DNA from: Bacillota bacterium
GTDB taxonomy: Bacteria; Bacillota; Clostridia; Oscillospirales; Acutalibacteraceae
DNA: 18,334 nucleotides
Assembly: GCA_023397245.1 (NCBI GenBank)
Contig: JAEWUH010000142.1
Span: 1 to 18,334, forward strand
Direction of reading: 5' to 3'
Of the stretch, positions 7,260 through 14,373 are shown piece after piece. The translations under genes were made by a program, and so were the position numbers. Numbering within the stretch: the first letter of the stretch is position 1; every line of letters starts with the position of its first letter. The notes beneath the pieces are model-generated. The model made no database searches. It was not told the DNA's origin and worked only from the letters and a program-made list of their open reading frames with translations.

Positions 7260-7870
7260 TGCTGATTACGGCAATAGAACCTCGTAGGAAGGGGCTTTCC
7301 GCGTTGTTTCTGGACGGCGAGTTCGCCGTGAATGTAGACACCGAAACGCTCCTCCAATCCGGTTATAAAGCAGGGAAAGAACTGGACGACGAACAGCTCC
7401 ACGAGCTGATTCAGTCAAGCGAAGCCCGGCGGGCAGGGGAAAAAGCGCTTTATCTTCTGGAACACCGCAGCCATTCCCAAAAGGAACTGGCGGAGAAAAT
7501 TGCGCGCACTACCTCGCGCGAGGCTGCCGAGGCCGCCGCGCGGCACATGACGGAAATCGGTCTTGTGGACGACGAAGCCTACGCGCGCGGCCTTGCGGCG
7601 GAGCTGCTGGGGCGCAGGGGCTTTTCCGCTTCCCGCGCGCGGCAGGAACTGCTGCGAAAGGGAATCGACCGGGAACTGGCGGAAGAAATTCTGGAAGAAG
7701 CCGCGCCCGACCCGGTGGAAAAAATCAAAGAGCTGATCCGGAAAAAGTACCGGATGGACGCGGAGGACGAAAAGACCTGCCGCCGCAGCATCGCCGGCCT
7801 GCAAAGGCTGGGCTACCGCTGGGACGATATCCGTACCGCAATGAATCAAATAGAGGATGAGGAAGCATAA
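7259..7870 (+). CDS. recX: Regulatory protein RecX
   Basis: RecX binds RecA filaments and modulates, mostly inhibits, their activity. The 203-residue, highly charged, all-helical protein carries the repeated three-helix pattern of the family: RAGEKALYLLEHRSHSQKELAEKI, then EIGLVDDEAYARGLAAELLGRRGFSASRARQELLRKGI, then a C-terminal repeat ending in LGYRWDDIRTAMNQ. Its ATG overlaps the recA stop codon by one base, the standard recA-recX arrangement. rimO starts immediately after its stop. Similarity among RecX proteins is low, but the context makes the call safe. Confidence 0.93.
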   Translation: MLITAIEPRRKGLSALFLDGEFAVNVDTETLLQSGYKAGKELDDEQLHELIQSSEARRAGEKALYLLEHRSHSQKELAEKIARTTSREAAEAAARHMTEIGLVDDEAYARGLAAELLGRRGFSASRARQELLRKGIDRELAEEILEEAAPDPVEKIKELIRKKYRMDAEDEKTCRRSIAGLQRLGYRWDDIRTAMNQIEDEEA

Positions 7871-9202
7871 ATGGCATATAAAATCGGAATGGTGAGCCTT
7901 GGCTGCGCCAAAAATCAGGTCGATGCCGAAATGATCATGGCCAGGCTGAAAAAGGCGGGCTATGAGCTGGCGGATGACGCCGCGTTTGCAGATGTCGCAA
8001 TCGTGAACACCTGCGGCTTTATCGACGCCGCCAAAAAGGAATCCATCGGCGAAATCCTTGAGCTTGCCAAACTGAAGGCAAAGGGCAAAATTAAGGCGAT
8101 TGTAGTCACCGGCTGTCTGGCCGAGCGTTACCGCGAGGAGATTTTAAAAGAGCTGCCGGAGGTGGACGCCGTGGCCGGCATCGGCGCGGACGGCGAGATT
8201 GCGGCCATGATCGAAAAGGTTCTGGGCGGCGAAAAGACCGAATTGTTCCCGGAAAAGACGCTGCTGCCGCTGAGCGGCGAACGCGCGCTTTCCACGCCGG
8301 GATATTTTGCATACCTGAAAATCGCGGAGGGCTGCGACAACCGCTGCGCCTACTGCGCGATTCCGTTCATCCGCGGGCACTACCGTTCCCGCACGGTGGA
8401 GGATATCTTAGAGGAAGCGAAAAGTCTTGCCGCAAACGGAGCGAAGGAGATCATCCTCATTGCGCAGGATACCTCGCGCTACGGCTGGGATTTGTACGGC
8501 AAGCTGATGCTTCCGCAACTCTTGAGGGAGCTGTGCAAAATCGGCGGCATCGAGTGGATCCGTATCCTGTACGCCTACCCGGATTCCGTTACGGACGAAC
8601 TGCTCGATACCATCGCGTCCGAGGATAAAATTGTAAAATACATCGACCTTCCGCTCCAGCACTGCAGCGCGCGCCTTTTAAAAGCGATGCGCCGCACGGG
8701 CAGCCGCGAAGAGCTGACCGCGCTGATTCAAAAAATGCGGGAGAAAATCCCCAACCTGATTCTGCGCACCACGCTGATCACCGGTTTCCCCGGGGAGACA
8801 GAGGAGGACTTTACCGAGCTTGCTGAGTTCGTGCGTGAAATCCGCTTTGAGCGTCTCGGCTGCTTTACCTACTCGCAGGAGGAGGGAACCGCCGCCGCAG
8901 AAATGCCGGACCAGATTGACGAGGAAGTAAAACAGCACCGTATGGATATCATCATGGAAGACCAGATGAATATCATGCAGGAGTGGGGCGAGGGTATGGC
9001 CGGCAAAACACTGAAAGTGCTTGCGGAAGGCTACGATCGCTGTGCCGGCTGCTGGTACGGGCGCTCGTGGGCGGATTCCCCCGATATTGACGGAAAGATT
9101 TTCTTTACCGTTTCGGGTAAAAAACCGCATCCGGGCGAGTTTGTGCGCGTAAAAATTACCGAGTGTATCGACTGCGACCTGACCGGGGAAATGATTGACT
9201 GA
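7871..9202 (+). CDS. rimO: Ribosomal protein uS12 methylthiotransferase RimO
   Basis: RimO is a radical-SAM enzyme that adds a methylthio group to an aspartate of ribosomal protein S12. The 443-residue protein has the UPF0004 domain with cysteines C12 (SLGCAKNQVD), C48 (NTCGF) and C82 (TGCL) for the auxiliary cluster, the radical-SAM motif C155-x3-C159-x2-C162 for the SAM-cleaving cluster, and a C-terminal TRAM domain. SLGCAKNQVDAE favours RimO over the tRNA-modifying MiaB. It begins directly at the recX stop and overlaps nothing; pgsA follows after 13 bp, so it is in the recA operon. Confidence 0.96.
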   Translation: MAYKIGMVSLGCAKNQVDAEMIMARLKKAGYELADDAAFADVAIVNTCGFIDAAKKESIGEILELAKLKAKGKIKAIVVTGCLAERYREEILKELPEVDAVAGIGADGEIAAMIEKVLGGEKTELFPEKTLLPLSGERALSTPGYFAYLKIAEGCDNRCAYCAIPFIRGHYRSRTVEDILEEAKSLAANGAKEIILIAQDTSRYGWDLYGKLMLPQLLRELCKIGGIEWIRILYAYPDSVTDELLDTIASEDKIVKYIDLPLQHCSARLLKAMRRTGSREELTALIQKMREKIPNLILRTTLITGFPGETEEDFTELAEFVREIRFERLGCFTYSQEEGTAAAEMPDQIDEEVKQHRMDIIMEDQMNIMQEWGEGMAGKTLKVLAEGYDRCAGCWYGRSWADSPDIDGKIFFTVSGKKPHPGEFVRVKITECIDCDLTGEMID

Positions 9203-9215
9203 AGGAGGCGGCGAA

Positions 9216-9815
9216 ATGAACCTTCCGAATAAACTTACCTTATTCCGTATTATTCTGGTACCTTTCTTTGTGGCGTTTCTTTTGAATCCCGGAATCCCCC
9301 ACCACTACCTTTGGGCGGGTATCCTGTTCGGGATAGCGGCATACACGGATCATCTGGACGGCAAGATCGCGCGCAAATACAACCAGATCACGGATTTCGG
9401 CAAATTCCTTGACCCTATCGCGGATAAAATTCTGGTCGTTTCCGCTTTGGTGTGCTTTGTGCAGCTCGGCCTTGCGCCAACCTGGTGTGTCCTGCTGATC
9501 ATTGCACGGGAATTTATGGTTACCTCCCTGCGGCTTGTTGCGGTGGATAACGGCAAGGTGCTTGCGGCGAACAACTGGGGAAAAACGAAAACCGTCAGCC
9601 AGATCATCGCGACGGTCTTCATCCTTTTGTTCCAGTACATTCAGGAGCTGATCGGTATGGGCGTTTTTGCCGCGTTTCAGATCGGCGGGGCGGACAGCGC
9701 TTTCATTTTCCAGTTCCTCGGCACGGCGCTGATTCTGATTGCGACCTTTTTCACTGTGCTTTCCGGCATTATTTATATCATGCAGAATATTAACGTGATA
9801 AACACCCTAAAATAA
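9216..9815 (+). CDS. pgsA: CDP-diacylglycerol--glycerol-3-phosphate 3-phosphatidyltransferase
   Basis: PgsA makes phosphatidylglycerol phosphate from CDP-diacylglycerol and glycerol-3-phosphate in the cytoplasmic membrane, the committed step to phosphatidylglycerol and cardiolipin. The 199-residue protein has the CDP-alcohol phosphatidyltransferase signature beginning DHLDGKIAR and ending GKFLDPIAD, with all metal-binding aspartates present, plus several hydrophobic helices. MNLPNKLTLFRI is the family's typical N-terminus, so ATG 9216, preceded by AAGGAGGCGG, is chosen over a TTG at 9195 that would overlap rimO. It is last in the recA operon. Confidence 0.95.
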   Translation: MNLPNKLTLFRIILVPFFVAFLLNPGIPHHYLWAGILFGIAAYTDHLDGKIARKYNQITDFGKFLDPIADKILVVSALVCFVQLGLAPTWCVLLIIAREFMVTSLRLVAVDNGKVLAANNWGKTKTVSQIIATVFILLFQYIQELIGMGVFAAFQIGGADSAFIFQFLGTALILIATFFTVLSGIIYIMQNINVINTLK

Positions 9816-9824
9816 ACGATGGGG

Positions 9825-9853
9825 TTTACTTCGCCTTTTATTTGGTATATACT
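9825..9853 (+). promoter_or_regulatory. Promoter P1 of the cysteine operon
   Basis: TTTACT (9825-9830), a 17-bp spacer, and TATACT (9848-9853) give a reasonable sigma-A promoter with start near 9860, at the edge of the palindrome at 9857-9873. It lies just after the pgsA stop. Confidence 0.45.
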
Positions 9854-9856
9854 AAT

Positions 9857-9873
9857 ACCGGTTTAAAACCGGT
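9857..9873. promoter_or_regulatory. Palindrome between tandem promoters, candidate operator
   Basis: ACCGGTTT and AAACCGGT are 8-bp arms around a single central A. The palindrome covers the predicted start of P1 and touches the -35 of P2 (9872-9877), the right place for a repressor. It could alternatively act as a weak pgsA terminator, but only a short interrupted T-rich stretch follows. The cognate protein is unknown. Confidence 0.45.
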
Positions 9874-9900
9874 GGCAAATTTTCAAAATCGTGCTATACT
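9872..9900 (+). promoter_or_regulatory. Promoter P2 of the cysteine operon
   Basis: GTGGCA (9872-9877, four of six consensus bases), a 17-bp spacer, and TATACT (9895-9900). The predicted start near 9907 would place the T-box leader about 40 nt downstream. Confidence 0.55.
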
Positions 9901-9943
9901 GTAGTATTATCCGGTAAATGAACATACAACATCGGGCGAAAAA

Positions 9944-10170
9944 TGCGAGGAACGGAAGAAGTAACCGCGAAGCCGGCATCAGAGAGAAAGCGCCGGGGCT
10001 GGAAGCGCTTTTGGCAGGGCAGGCGGCGAAATGCATCCGCGAGCAGGCGGGGGGAAATGAGTATCCCCGCACGGCAGGCACCGTTAAAGGCCTATGAGTG
10101 ATAAAACGGAGTGGAACCGCGGAATTAAGGCCGCCTCCGTCCCTTATTTGGGGCGCAGGCTGCCTTTTTT
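9944..10170 (+). ncRNA. Cysteine-specific T-box riboswitch
   Basis: The leader senses uncharged tRNA-Cys and lets transcription continue when charging is low. Stem I closes with TGC (9944-9946)/GCA (10043-10045) and CGGA/TCCG; its specifier loop has AGTA-type loop-E bases on the 5' side and GAAATGCA on the 3' side, giving specifier TGC at 10032-10034 followed by a purine. CCGC/GCGG closes the loop above. The AGAGA motif is near 9981. A stem III-like hairpin is GCGGGG (10047-10052)/CCCCGC (10065-10070). The T-box core TGGAACC is at 10112-10118, bulged in an antiterminator CGGAG...GCGG with CCGC...CTCCG. The alternative terminator runs 10129-10170. The specifier matches the downstream cysE and cysS. 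Confidence 0.93.
10129..10170 (+). terminator. Regulated terminator of the Cys T-box
   Basis: GGCCGCCTCCGTCCC (10129-10143) pairs with GGGGCGCAGGCTGCC (10150-10164) with a few mismatches, followed by six T residues. Its 5' arm shares CCGCCTCCG with the antiterminator, so the two folds exclude each other. Confidence 0.85.
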
Positions 10171-10187
10171 GCTGATTGGAGGGAATC

Positions 10188-10835
10188 ATGTTTACAAAGC
10201 TCAAAGAGGAACTGGATTCTATTATGGAACGGGATCCGGCCGCCAGATCAAGGCTGGAGGTTTATTTCCTGTATTCCGGTTTCAAGGCGGTGCGCGCCTA
10301 CCGGAAGGCGAACTGGTTTTACCGTCACAATATGAAATTTATCGCGCGGTATCTGTCCCAGCGCGCGCGCCATAAAACGGGGATCGAGATTCACCCCGGC
10401 GCCACAATCGGGAAGGGGCTGTTCATTGACCACGGCATGGGCGTGGTGATCGGCGAGACCTCCGAAATCGGCGACAACTGCACGCTTTACCAGGGCGTAA
10501 CGCTCGGCGGTACCGGCAAGGATCACGGCAAGCGCCACCCGACCCTCGGCAACAATGTGATGGTTGGCGCCGGGGCCAAAATTCTCGGGCCGTTCCGCGT
10601 GGGTGACAACGCCCGTGTCGCGGCGGGTGCGGTGGTGCTGGATGAGGTGCCCGACAATGCCACGGCGGTGGGCGTTCCGGCAAGGATCGCGCGGCTGAAC
10701 GGGCTGCGCCCGAGCTATCTGGATCAGATTCATGTGGCCGACCCGGTTGCGCAGGAGCTCTGCCGCGTGGATGTAGACCTCGAAAGAGTCAAGAAACAGC
10801 TGAATGAACTATTATCACAAAGAGAGGTAAAGTAA
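10188..10835 (+). CDS. cysE: Serine O-acetyltransferase
   Basis: CysE acetylates L-serine with acetyl-CoA to give O-acetylserine, the carbon acceptor for cysteine synthesis. The 215-residue protein is of the short Gram-positive type. MFTKLKEELDSIMERDPAARS is the family's N-terminal helix; the left-handed beta-helix of hexapeptide repeats runs from about IHPGATIGKGLFIDHGMGVVIGETSEIG through VGAGAKILGPFRVGDNARVAAGAVV and ends at VGVPARI. The glycine-rich loop GGTGKDHGKRHP is present. ATG 10188 follows GGAGGG and is preferred to a TTG at 10176. It is the first gene after the Cys T-box; cysS starts one base after its stop. No cysK is in view. Confidence 0.96.
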   Translation: MFTKLKEELDSIMERDPAARSRLEVYFLYSGFKAVRAYRKANWFYRHNMKFIARYLSQRARHKTGIEIHPGATIGKGLFIDHGMGVVIGETSEIGDNCTLYQGVTLGGTGKDHGKRHPTLGNNVMVGAGAKILGPFRVGDNARVAAGAVVLDEVPDNATAVGVPARIARLNGLRPSYLDQIHVADPVAQELCRVDVDLERVKKQLNELLSQREVK

Positions 10836-10836
10836 A

Positions 10837-12246
10837 ATGGAAATTTACAACACGCTGACACGCCAGAAAGAGGAATTTGTTCCCATTACCGCGGGCGAAG
10901 TGAAGATTTACGCGTGCGGCCCCACCGTTTACAACTATATCCATATCGGAAACGCCCGCCCTATCTGCGTGTTCGACGTGCTGCGCCGGTACCTGGAATA
11001 CCGCGGCATAAAGGTGACGTATGTCCAGAATTTTACCGATATCGACGATAAGATCATCCGCAAAGCGAACGAAGAGGAAAGCGATTACCTCACGGTTTCC
11101 CAGCGCTACATTGAAGAGTATAAAACCGACGCGAAGGGGCTGAACGTCCGTCCCGCGACGATTCACCCCCTCGCGACCGAGAATATTGACGAGATCATCG
11201 GAATGGTCTCCGACCTGATCGAAAAAGGCTACGCCTACGCCACGGACAACGGCGACGTGTATTTCCGTACACTTAAGGATAAGAATTACGGAAAGCTGTC
11301 CCACCAGCCGCTGGACGACCTGAAGAAGGGCGCGCGCATCGCCACGGGCGAAATCAAGGAGGACGCAATGGACTTTGCCCTCTGGAAAGGTGCAAAGCCC
11401 GGCGAACCGAGCTGGACATCCCCCTGGGGACAGGGCAGACCGGGCTGGCATATCGAGTGCTCCGCCATGGCGCGCAGATATCTTGGAAATACCATCGATA
11501 TCCACTGCGGCGGGCAGGATTTAATCTTCCCCCATCATGAAAACGAGGTTGCCCAGAGCGAATGCTGCAACGGCGTCCAGCTGGCCAACTACTGGATGCA
11601 CAACGGCTACATCAATGTGGACAACCGTAAGATGAGCAAGAGCCTTAACAACTTTTTCACCGTGCGGGACGTTGCCGAAAAATACGGTTACGAGCCCATC
11701 CGCTACCTGATGGTTTCGTCGCATTACCGCACCCCGATCAACTACAGCGTGGAAGTGATCGAGCAGTGCAAGGCGGCGCTGGAGCGGCTCTACAACTGCC
11801 GCGACAATCTGCAGTTCCTCATGGAGAACGCCCCCTCCGGCGAAAAGGAGGGCGAGCGCCAGATTAGGCGCAAGCTGGACGAGCATCAGGACCACTTCAT
11901 CGAGGCGATGGAGGACGACCTGAATACCGCCGACGCCATCTCCGCGCTGTTTGACCTCGCGCGCGATATCAACTCCAACCTGAACGCCGCCGCGGCGCCC
12001 TCCAGGGAGCTGTGCTCCTTTGCGCTCAACCTGTTCACCGAGCTTGCCGGGGTGCTTGGCCTGCTTTACGCGGCAAAAGAGGATACTCTTGACGAGGAAA
12101 TCGAAAAGCTGATCGCGGAGCGCACCGAGGCGAGAAAGAACAAGGACTGGGCGACCGCGGACCGCATCCGCGACGAACTGAAAGCCCGTCATGTTGTGCT
12201 GGAGGACACTCCGCAGGGCATCAAGTGGAAAATCGTCGAACCGTAA
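10837..12246 (+). CDS. cysS: Cysteinyl-tRNA synthetase
   Basis: This class I aminoacyl-tRNA synthetase charges tRNA-Cys with cysteine. The 469-residue protein has the HIGH-type motif H36-I-G-N39 after the zinc-ligand region (C27 in YACGPTVYN), the WHIECSAMA and GGQDLIFPHHENE segments that supply further zinc ligands, and the K265-M-S-K-S269 loop. The C-terminal anticodon-recognition domain ends in TPQGIKWKIVEP, typical of full-length CysRS. It follows cysE by one base with an AGAGAGG ribosome-binding site inside cysE, so both depend on the same T-box. The length is normal and no frameshift is seen. Confidence 0.97.
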   Translation: MEIYNTLTRQKEEFVPITAGEVKIYACGPTVYNYIHIGNARPICVFDVLRRYLEYRGIKVTYVQNFTDIDDKIIRKANEEESDYLTVSQRYIEEYKTDAKGLNVRPATIHPLATENIDEIIGMVSDLIEKGYAYATDNGDVYFRTLKDKNYGKLSHQPLDDLKKGARIATGEIKEDAMDFALWKGAKPGEPSWTSPWGQGRPGWHIECSAMARRYLGNTIDIHCGGQDLIFPHHENEVAQSECCNGVQLANYWMHNGYINVDNRKMSKSLNNFFTVRDVAEKYGYEPIRYLMVSSHYRTPINYSVEVIEQCKAALERLYNCRDNLQFLMENAPSGEKEGERQIRRKLDEHQDHFIEAMEDDLNTADAISALFDLARDINSNLNAAAAPSRELCSFALNLFTELAGVLGLLYAAKEDTLDEEIEKLIAERTEARKNKDWATADRIRDELKARHVVLEDTPQGIKWKIVEP

Positions 12247-12268
12247 TCCGTACGGAGGGTGTAACACA

Positions 12269-12751
12269 GTGGCGAAGGATAACAATAAAACCAATGTAAT
12301 GCGTATTTTGGATAAAGCAAAGATTCCGTATCAGTTTTATTTCTATGACCATGAGGACGGTAAAATCGACGGGGTCTCCGTTGCGGGCAAGCTTGGCCAG
12401 AGCGTGGAGCAGGTTTATAAAACGCTGGTCACGCGGGGCGCGAGCCGGGAATTCTATGTGTTTGTCGTTCCGGTCGCGAAGGAACTGAATTTAAAGGCCG
12501 CGGCAAAGAGCGTGGGTGAAAAGTCGGTGGAAATGATTCATGTGGATGAGATCAACAAAACGACCGGATATATCCGCGGCGGCTGTTCGCCCATCGGAAT
12601 GAAAAAGCAGTTTAAGACCGTCATCGACAGCAGCTGCGAGAGCCTCACAACGATCATTGTGAGCGGCGGAAAAATCGGCGCTCAGGTGGAGCTGAGCCCG
12701 CGCGCGCTGCTTGACCTCATCGGCGGGCAGGCCGCGGCGATTGCCGAATAG
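12269..12751 (+). CDS. ybaK: YbaK/EbsC-type Cys-tRNA(Pro) deacylase
   Basis: YbaK removes cysteine wrongly attached to tRNA-Pro by prolyl-tRNA synthetase, protecting proteins from Pro-to-Cys errors. The 160-residue single-domain protein shows catalytic-type Lys51 in QVYKTLV and the family signature GYIRGGCSPIGMKKQFKTVID. GTG 12269 is chosen because GGAGGG lies at 12254-12259; earlier in-frame starts lie inside cysS. It is 22 bp after cysS and shares the T-box operon. The functional link is direct: charging of cysteine and clean-up of miscysteinylated tRNA together. The alternative is another YbaK-superfamily specificity, but the SPIG motif favours the Cys-tRNA(Pro) clade. Confidence 0.9.
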   Translation: MAKDNNKTNVMRILDKAKIPYQFYFYDHEDGKIDGVSVAGKLGQSVEQVYKTLVTRGASREFYVFVVPVAKELNLKAAAKSVGEKSVEMIHVDEINKTTGYIRGGCSPIGMKKQFKTVIDSSCESLTTIIVSGGKIGAQVELSPRALLDLIGGQAAAIAE

Positions 12752-12779
12752 CGGAGCAGTCCGCACCGATTCAACATTT

Positions 12780-12815
12780 AGCAGCCTTTCGCGTACAGCG
12801 GTCGGCTGCTTTTTT
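12780..12815 (+). terminator. Rho-independent terminator of the cysE-cysS-ybaK operon
   Basis: AGCAGCC (12780-12786) pairs perfectly with GGCTGCT (12804-12810), and six T residues follow (12810-12815). It lies 29 bp after the ybaK stop. Confidence 0.85.
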
Positions 12816-12933
12816 GATATGCTTTGCCTTGAAAAAATTTTACAAAAAATCAGAACGGACCCTGCTTTCCGGTTAGTTCGCAGCAAAATTATAACAGTTT
12901 GTTCATTGTTTATTCAGACGGCGGAAATGCCCC

Positions 12934-12944
12934 TGTGCTACAAT
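12934..12944 (+). promoter_or_regulatory. Candidate extended -10 promoter of the zinc-ribbon gene
   Basis: TGTGCTACAAT contains the extended -10 arrangement TG-n-TACAAT (TACAAT at 12939-12944). No convincing -35 is seen at the usual spacing. It lies about 75 bp before the gene start, downstream of the previous operon's terminator. Confidence 0.4.
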
Positions 12945-13019
12945 TTGGATATAAAATTACTTGCGGTTTTCCGTCTGCTTTATCTGAAACAGCGGGCGGA
13001 ACGGAATGGAGACGGTACT

Positions 13020-13412
13020 ATGGATTGGCTCAGAAGAATGCTGATTGGAAGATACGGCGTCGACCAGCTTACCATTGCGATGCTGGTTTTTTATACGATC
13101 TTGTCATTAACCGCGCAGATTGCCCGCCTGCCCGTGCTGGCGCTGGTTTCTCTGGTGGTGCTGGGACTGTGCTTTTTCCGGATGCTCTCCCGGAACACCC
13201 AGAAGCGTTACTGGGAAAACGTCCGTTTCCTCTCGCTTTGGAACCCGGTGAAGCAATGGTTTCTTAATTTAAAATACCGGATTCAGGACAGGAAAACGCA
13301 CCGCTACTTTAAGTGCCCAAGATGCTCAAGCACCCTTCGCGTGCCGCGCGGCAGGGGCAGAATCAGCATTACCTGTCCCGTTTGCAAAAACGAGTTTATA
13401 AAAAAAGCATAG
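13020..13412 (+). CDS. Small membrane protein with C-terminal zinc ribbon
   Basis: I do not recognise a named family for this 130-residue protein. Two hydrophobic helices (about residues 17-33 and 38-55) are separated by a very short turn. A basic, aromatic cytoplasmic stretch follows, then a C-terminal zinc ribbon CPRC...CPVC (two CxxC knuckles about 20 residues apart) with the consensus of MJ0042-type zinc fingers. Both termini are predicted to face the cytoplasm. ATG 13020 is favoured because the protein-like sequence starts there; upstream in-frame codons run through the preceding terminator and non-coding DNA. It is monocistronic, between two terminators. Role unknown; RNA, DNA or protein contact by the ribbon is possible. 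Confidence 0.75.
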   Translation: MDWLRRMLIGRYGVDQLTIAMLVFYTILSLTAQIARLPVLALVSLVVLGLCFFRMLSRNTQKRYWENVRFLSLWNPVKQWFLNLKYRIQDRKTHRYFKCPRCSSTLRVPRGRGRISITCPVCKNEFIKKA

Positions 13413-13480
13413 AAAACCGCACAGACAAAATCATGCAGCTTTACCCCAGCAATCATTTTATATGCAAATTATACGCAACA

Positions 13481-13518
13481 AAACCGCGCCGGAAAGGATT
13501 TTTCCGGCGCGGTTTTTT
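13481..13518. terminator. Strong, probably bidirectional terminator
   Basis: AAACCGCGCCGGAAA (13481-13495) and TTTCCGGCGCGGTTT (13501-13515) form a perfect 15-bp stem with a 5-nt loop and six T residues on the + side. On the - strand the stem ends in four T residues. It sits between the convergent zinc-ribbon gene (+) and fetB (-) and can serve both. Confidence 0.88.
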
Positions 13519-13590
13519 ATATCTCTCCGATGGGTAAAATCTTACTTTCACAAAGCGGGATGAATGGCGTACCGCCACATACCGTTCTTT

Positions 13591-14373
13591 TCAGCTGTTC
13601 AGACGGCCGTCACGGGTGAAAAAGGTTTTGTACCCGAGCGTTACGAACAGCACCACGCAAAGCGCCGTGCTGCCCAGAATCGCCATCATGATCCCGATCT
13701 GGTACTTGATGGCGGTAAGCGGGAAGGTTCCCGAAAGAATCTGGCCGGTCATCATGCCGGGCAGGGATACGATTCCCATTGTGAGCATATTGTTCATCGT
13801 GGGGAGAATGGCGCAGTCAAACGCGTCGTTTACGATTTCCTTGACGGCCCGCGCAGGCGTTGCGCCCAGCATCAGGGAATTTTCAACGGCCGGCCGCTTT
13901 TCCTGCATATCCGTGCAGAGACGGTTGGCTCCCAGAGAAATGGCCGTCATGGAGTTGCCTACGATCATGCCGGAGATCGGGATAAAGTACTGCGGGTTGA
14001 ACCACGGCTGCACCTGCAGCACCACCAGAATGAAGAACGCCGCTGTGAAAAGCGCGCCCGCCGCCAGCGAAAGCCCCATGATAAATTTCAGCCGCCGCGA
14101 CATCGTGCTCTTTACCCGCTTGAGCGCGTTGAACACGGCGAAGGAAATCATCACAAGGATCATCAGGGAAGTCAGCCACCAGCTTGGATTCCCGAAGACA
14201 TACATCAGAATATAGCCCATCACGGTAAGCTGTACCGTCATGCGCAGGGAAGCGATCAGGATTTGTTTTTCCCTGCGGATGCCCCTCGCTTTGAAGATAA
14301 TCAAAAGAACAAGGACAAAGATATACGATATCGAAAGCTGCAGGACGCTCAAATCCATTACCTTATCACTCAT
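13591..14373 (-). CDS. fetB: FetB/UPF0014-family ABC transporter permease
   Basis: This 260-residue inner-membrane permease belongs to the UPF0014 family; FetB of E. coli works with FetA in iron export and resistance to oxidative stress. About six to seven hydrophobic helices are seen. Family features are the conserved central stretch FIPISGMIVGNSMTAISLGANRL, the following cytoplasmic loop ENSLMLGATPARAVKEIVNDAFDCAILPTMNN, and GIVSLPGMMTGQILSG. The start MSDKVMD at 14373 lies just after AGGTG inside the ATPase gene and overlaps its stop by 8 bp, so the pair is coupled. The stop is followed by the shared terminator. The substrate (iron or another metal) is inferred from the family only. Confidence 0.88.
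   Translation of the reverse strand: MSDKVMDLSVLQLSISYIFVLVLLIIFKARGIRREKQILIASLRMTVQLTVMGYILMYVFGNPSWWLTSLMILVMISFAVFNALKRVKSTMSRRLKFIMGLSLAAGALFTAAFFILVVLQVQPWFNPQYFIPISGMIVGNSMTAISLGANRLCTDMQEKRPAVENSLMLGATPARAVKEIVNDAFDCAILPTMNNMLTMGIVSLPGMMTGQILSGTFPLTAIKYQIGIMMAILGSTALCVVLFVTLGYKTFFTRDGRLNS

Noticed and set aside
10094..10375. 93-codon open frame starting in the T-box antiterminator
   Set aside because: It overlaps the structured RNA and then cysE in another frame.
11521..12294. Antisense open frame of 257 codons opposite cysS
   Set aside because: A shadow of cysS; the Val/Leu/Gln-rich product matches nothing and has no start signals.
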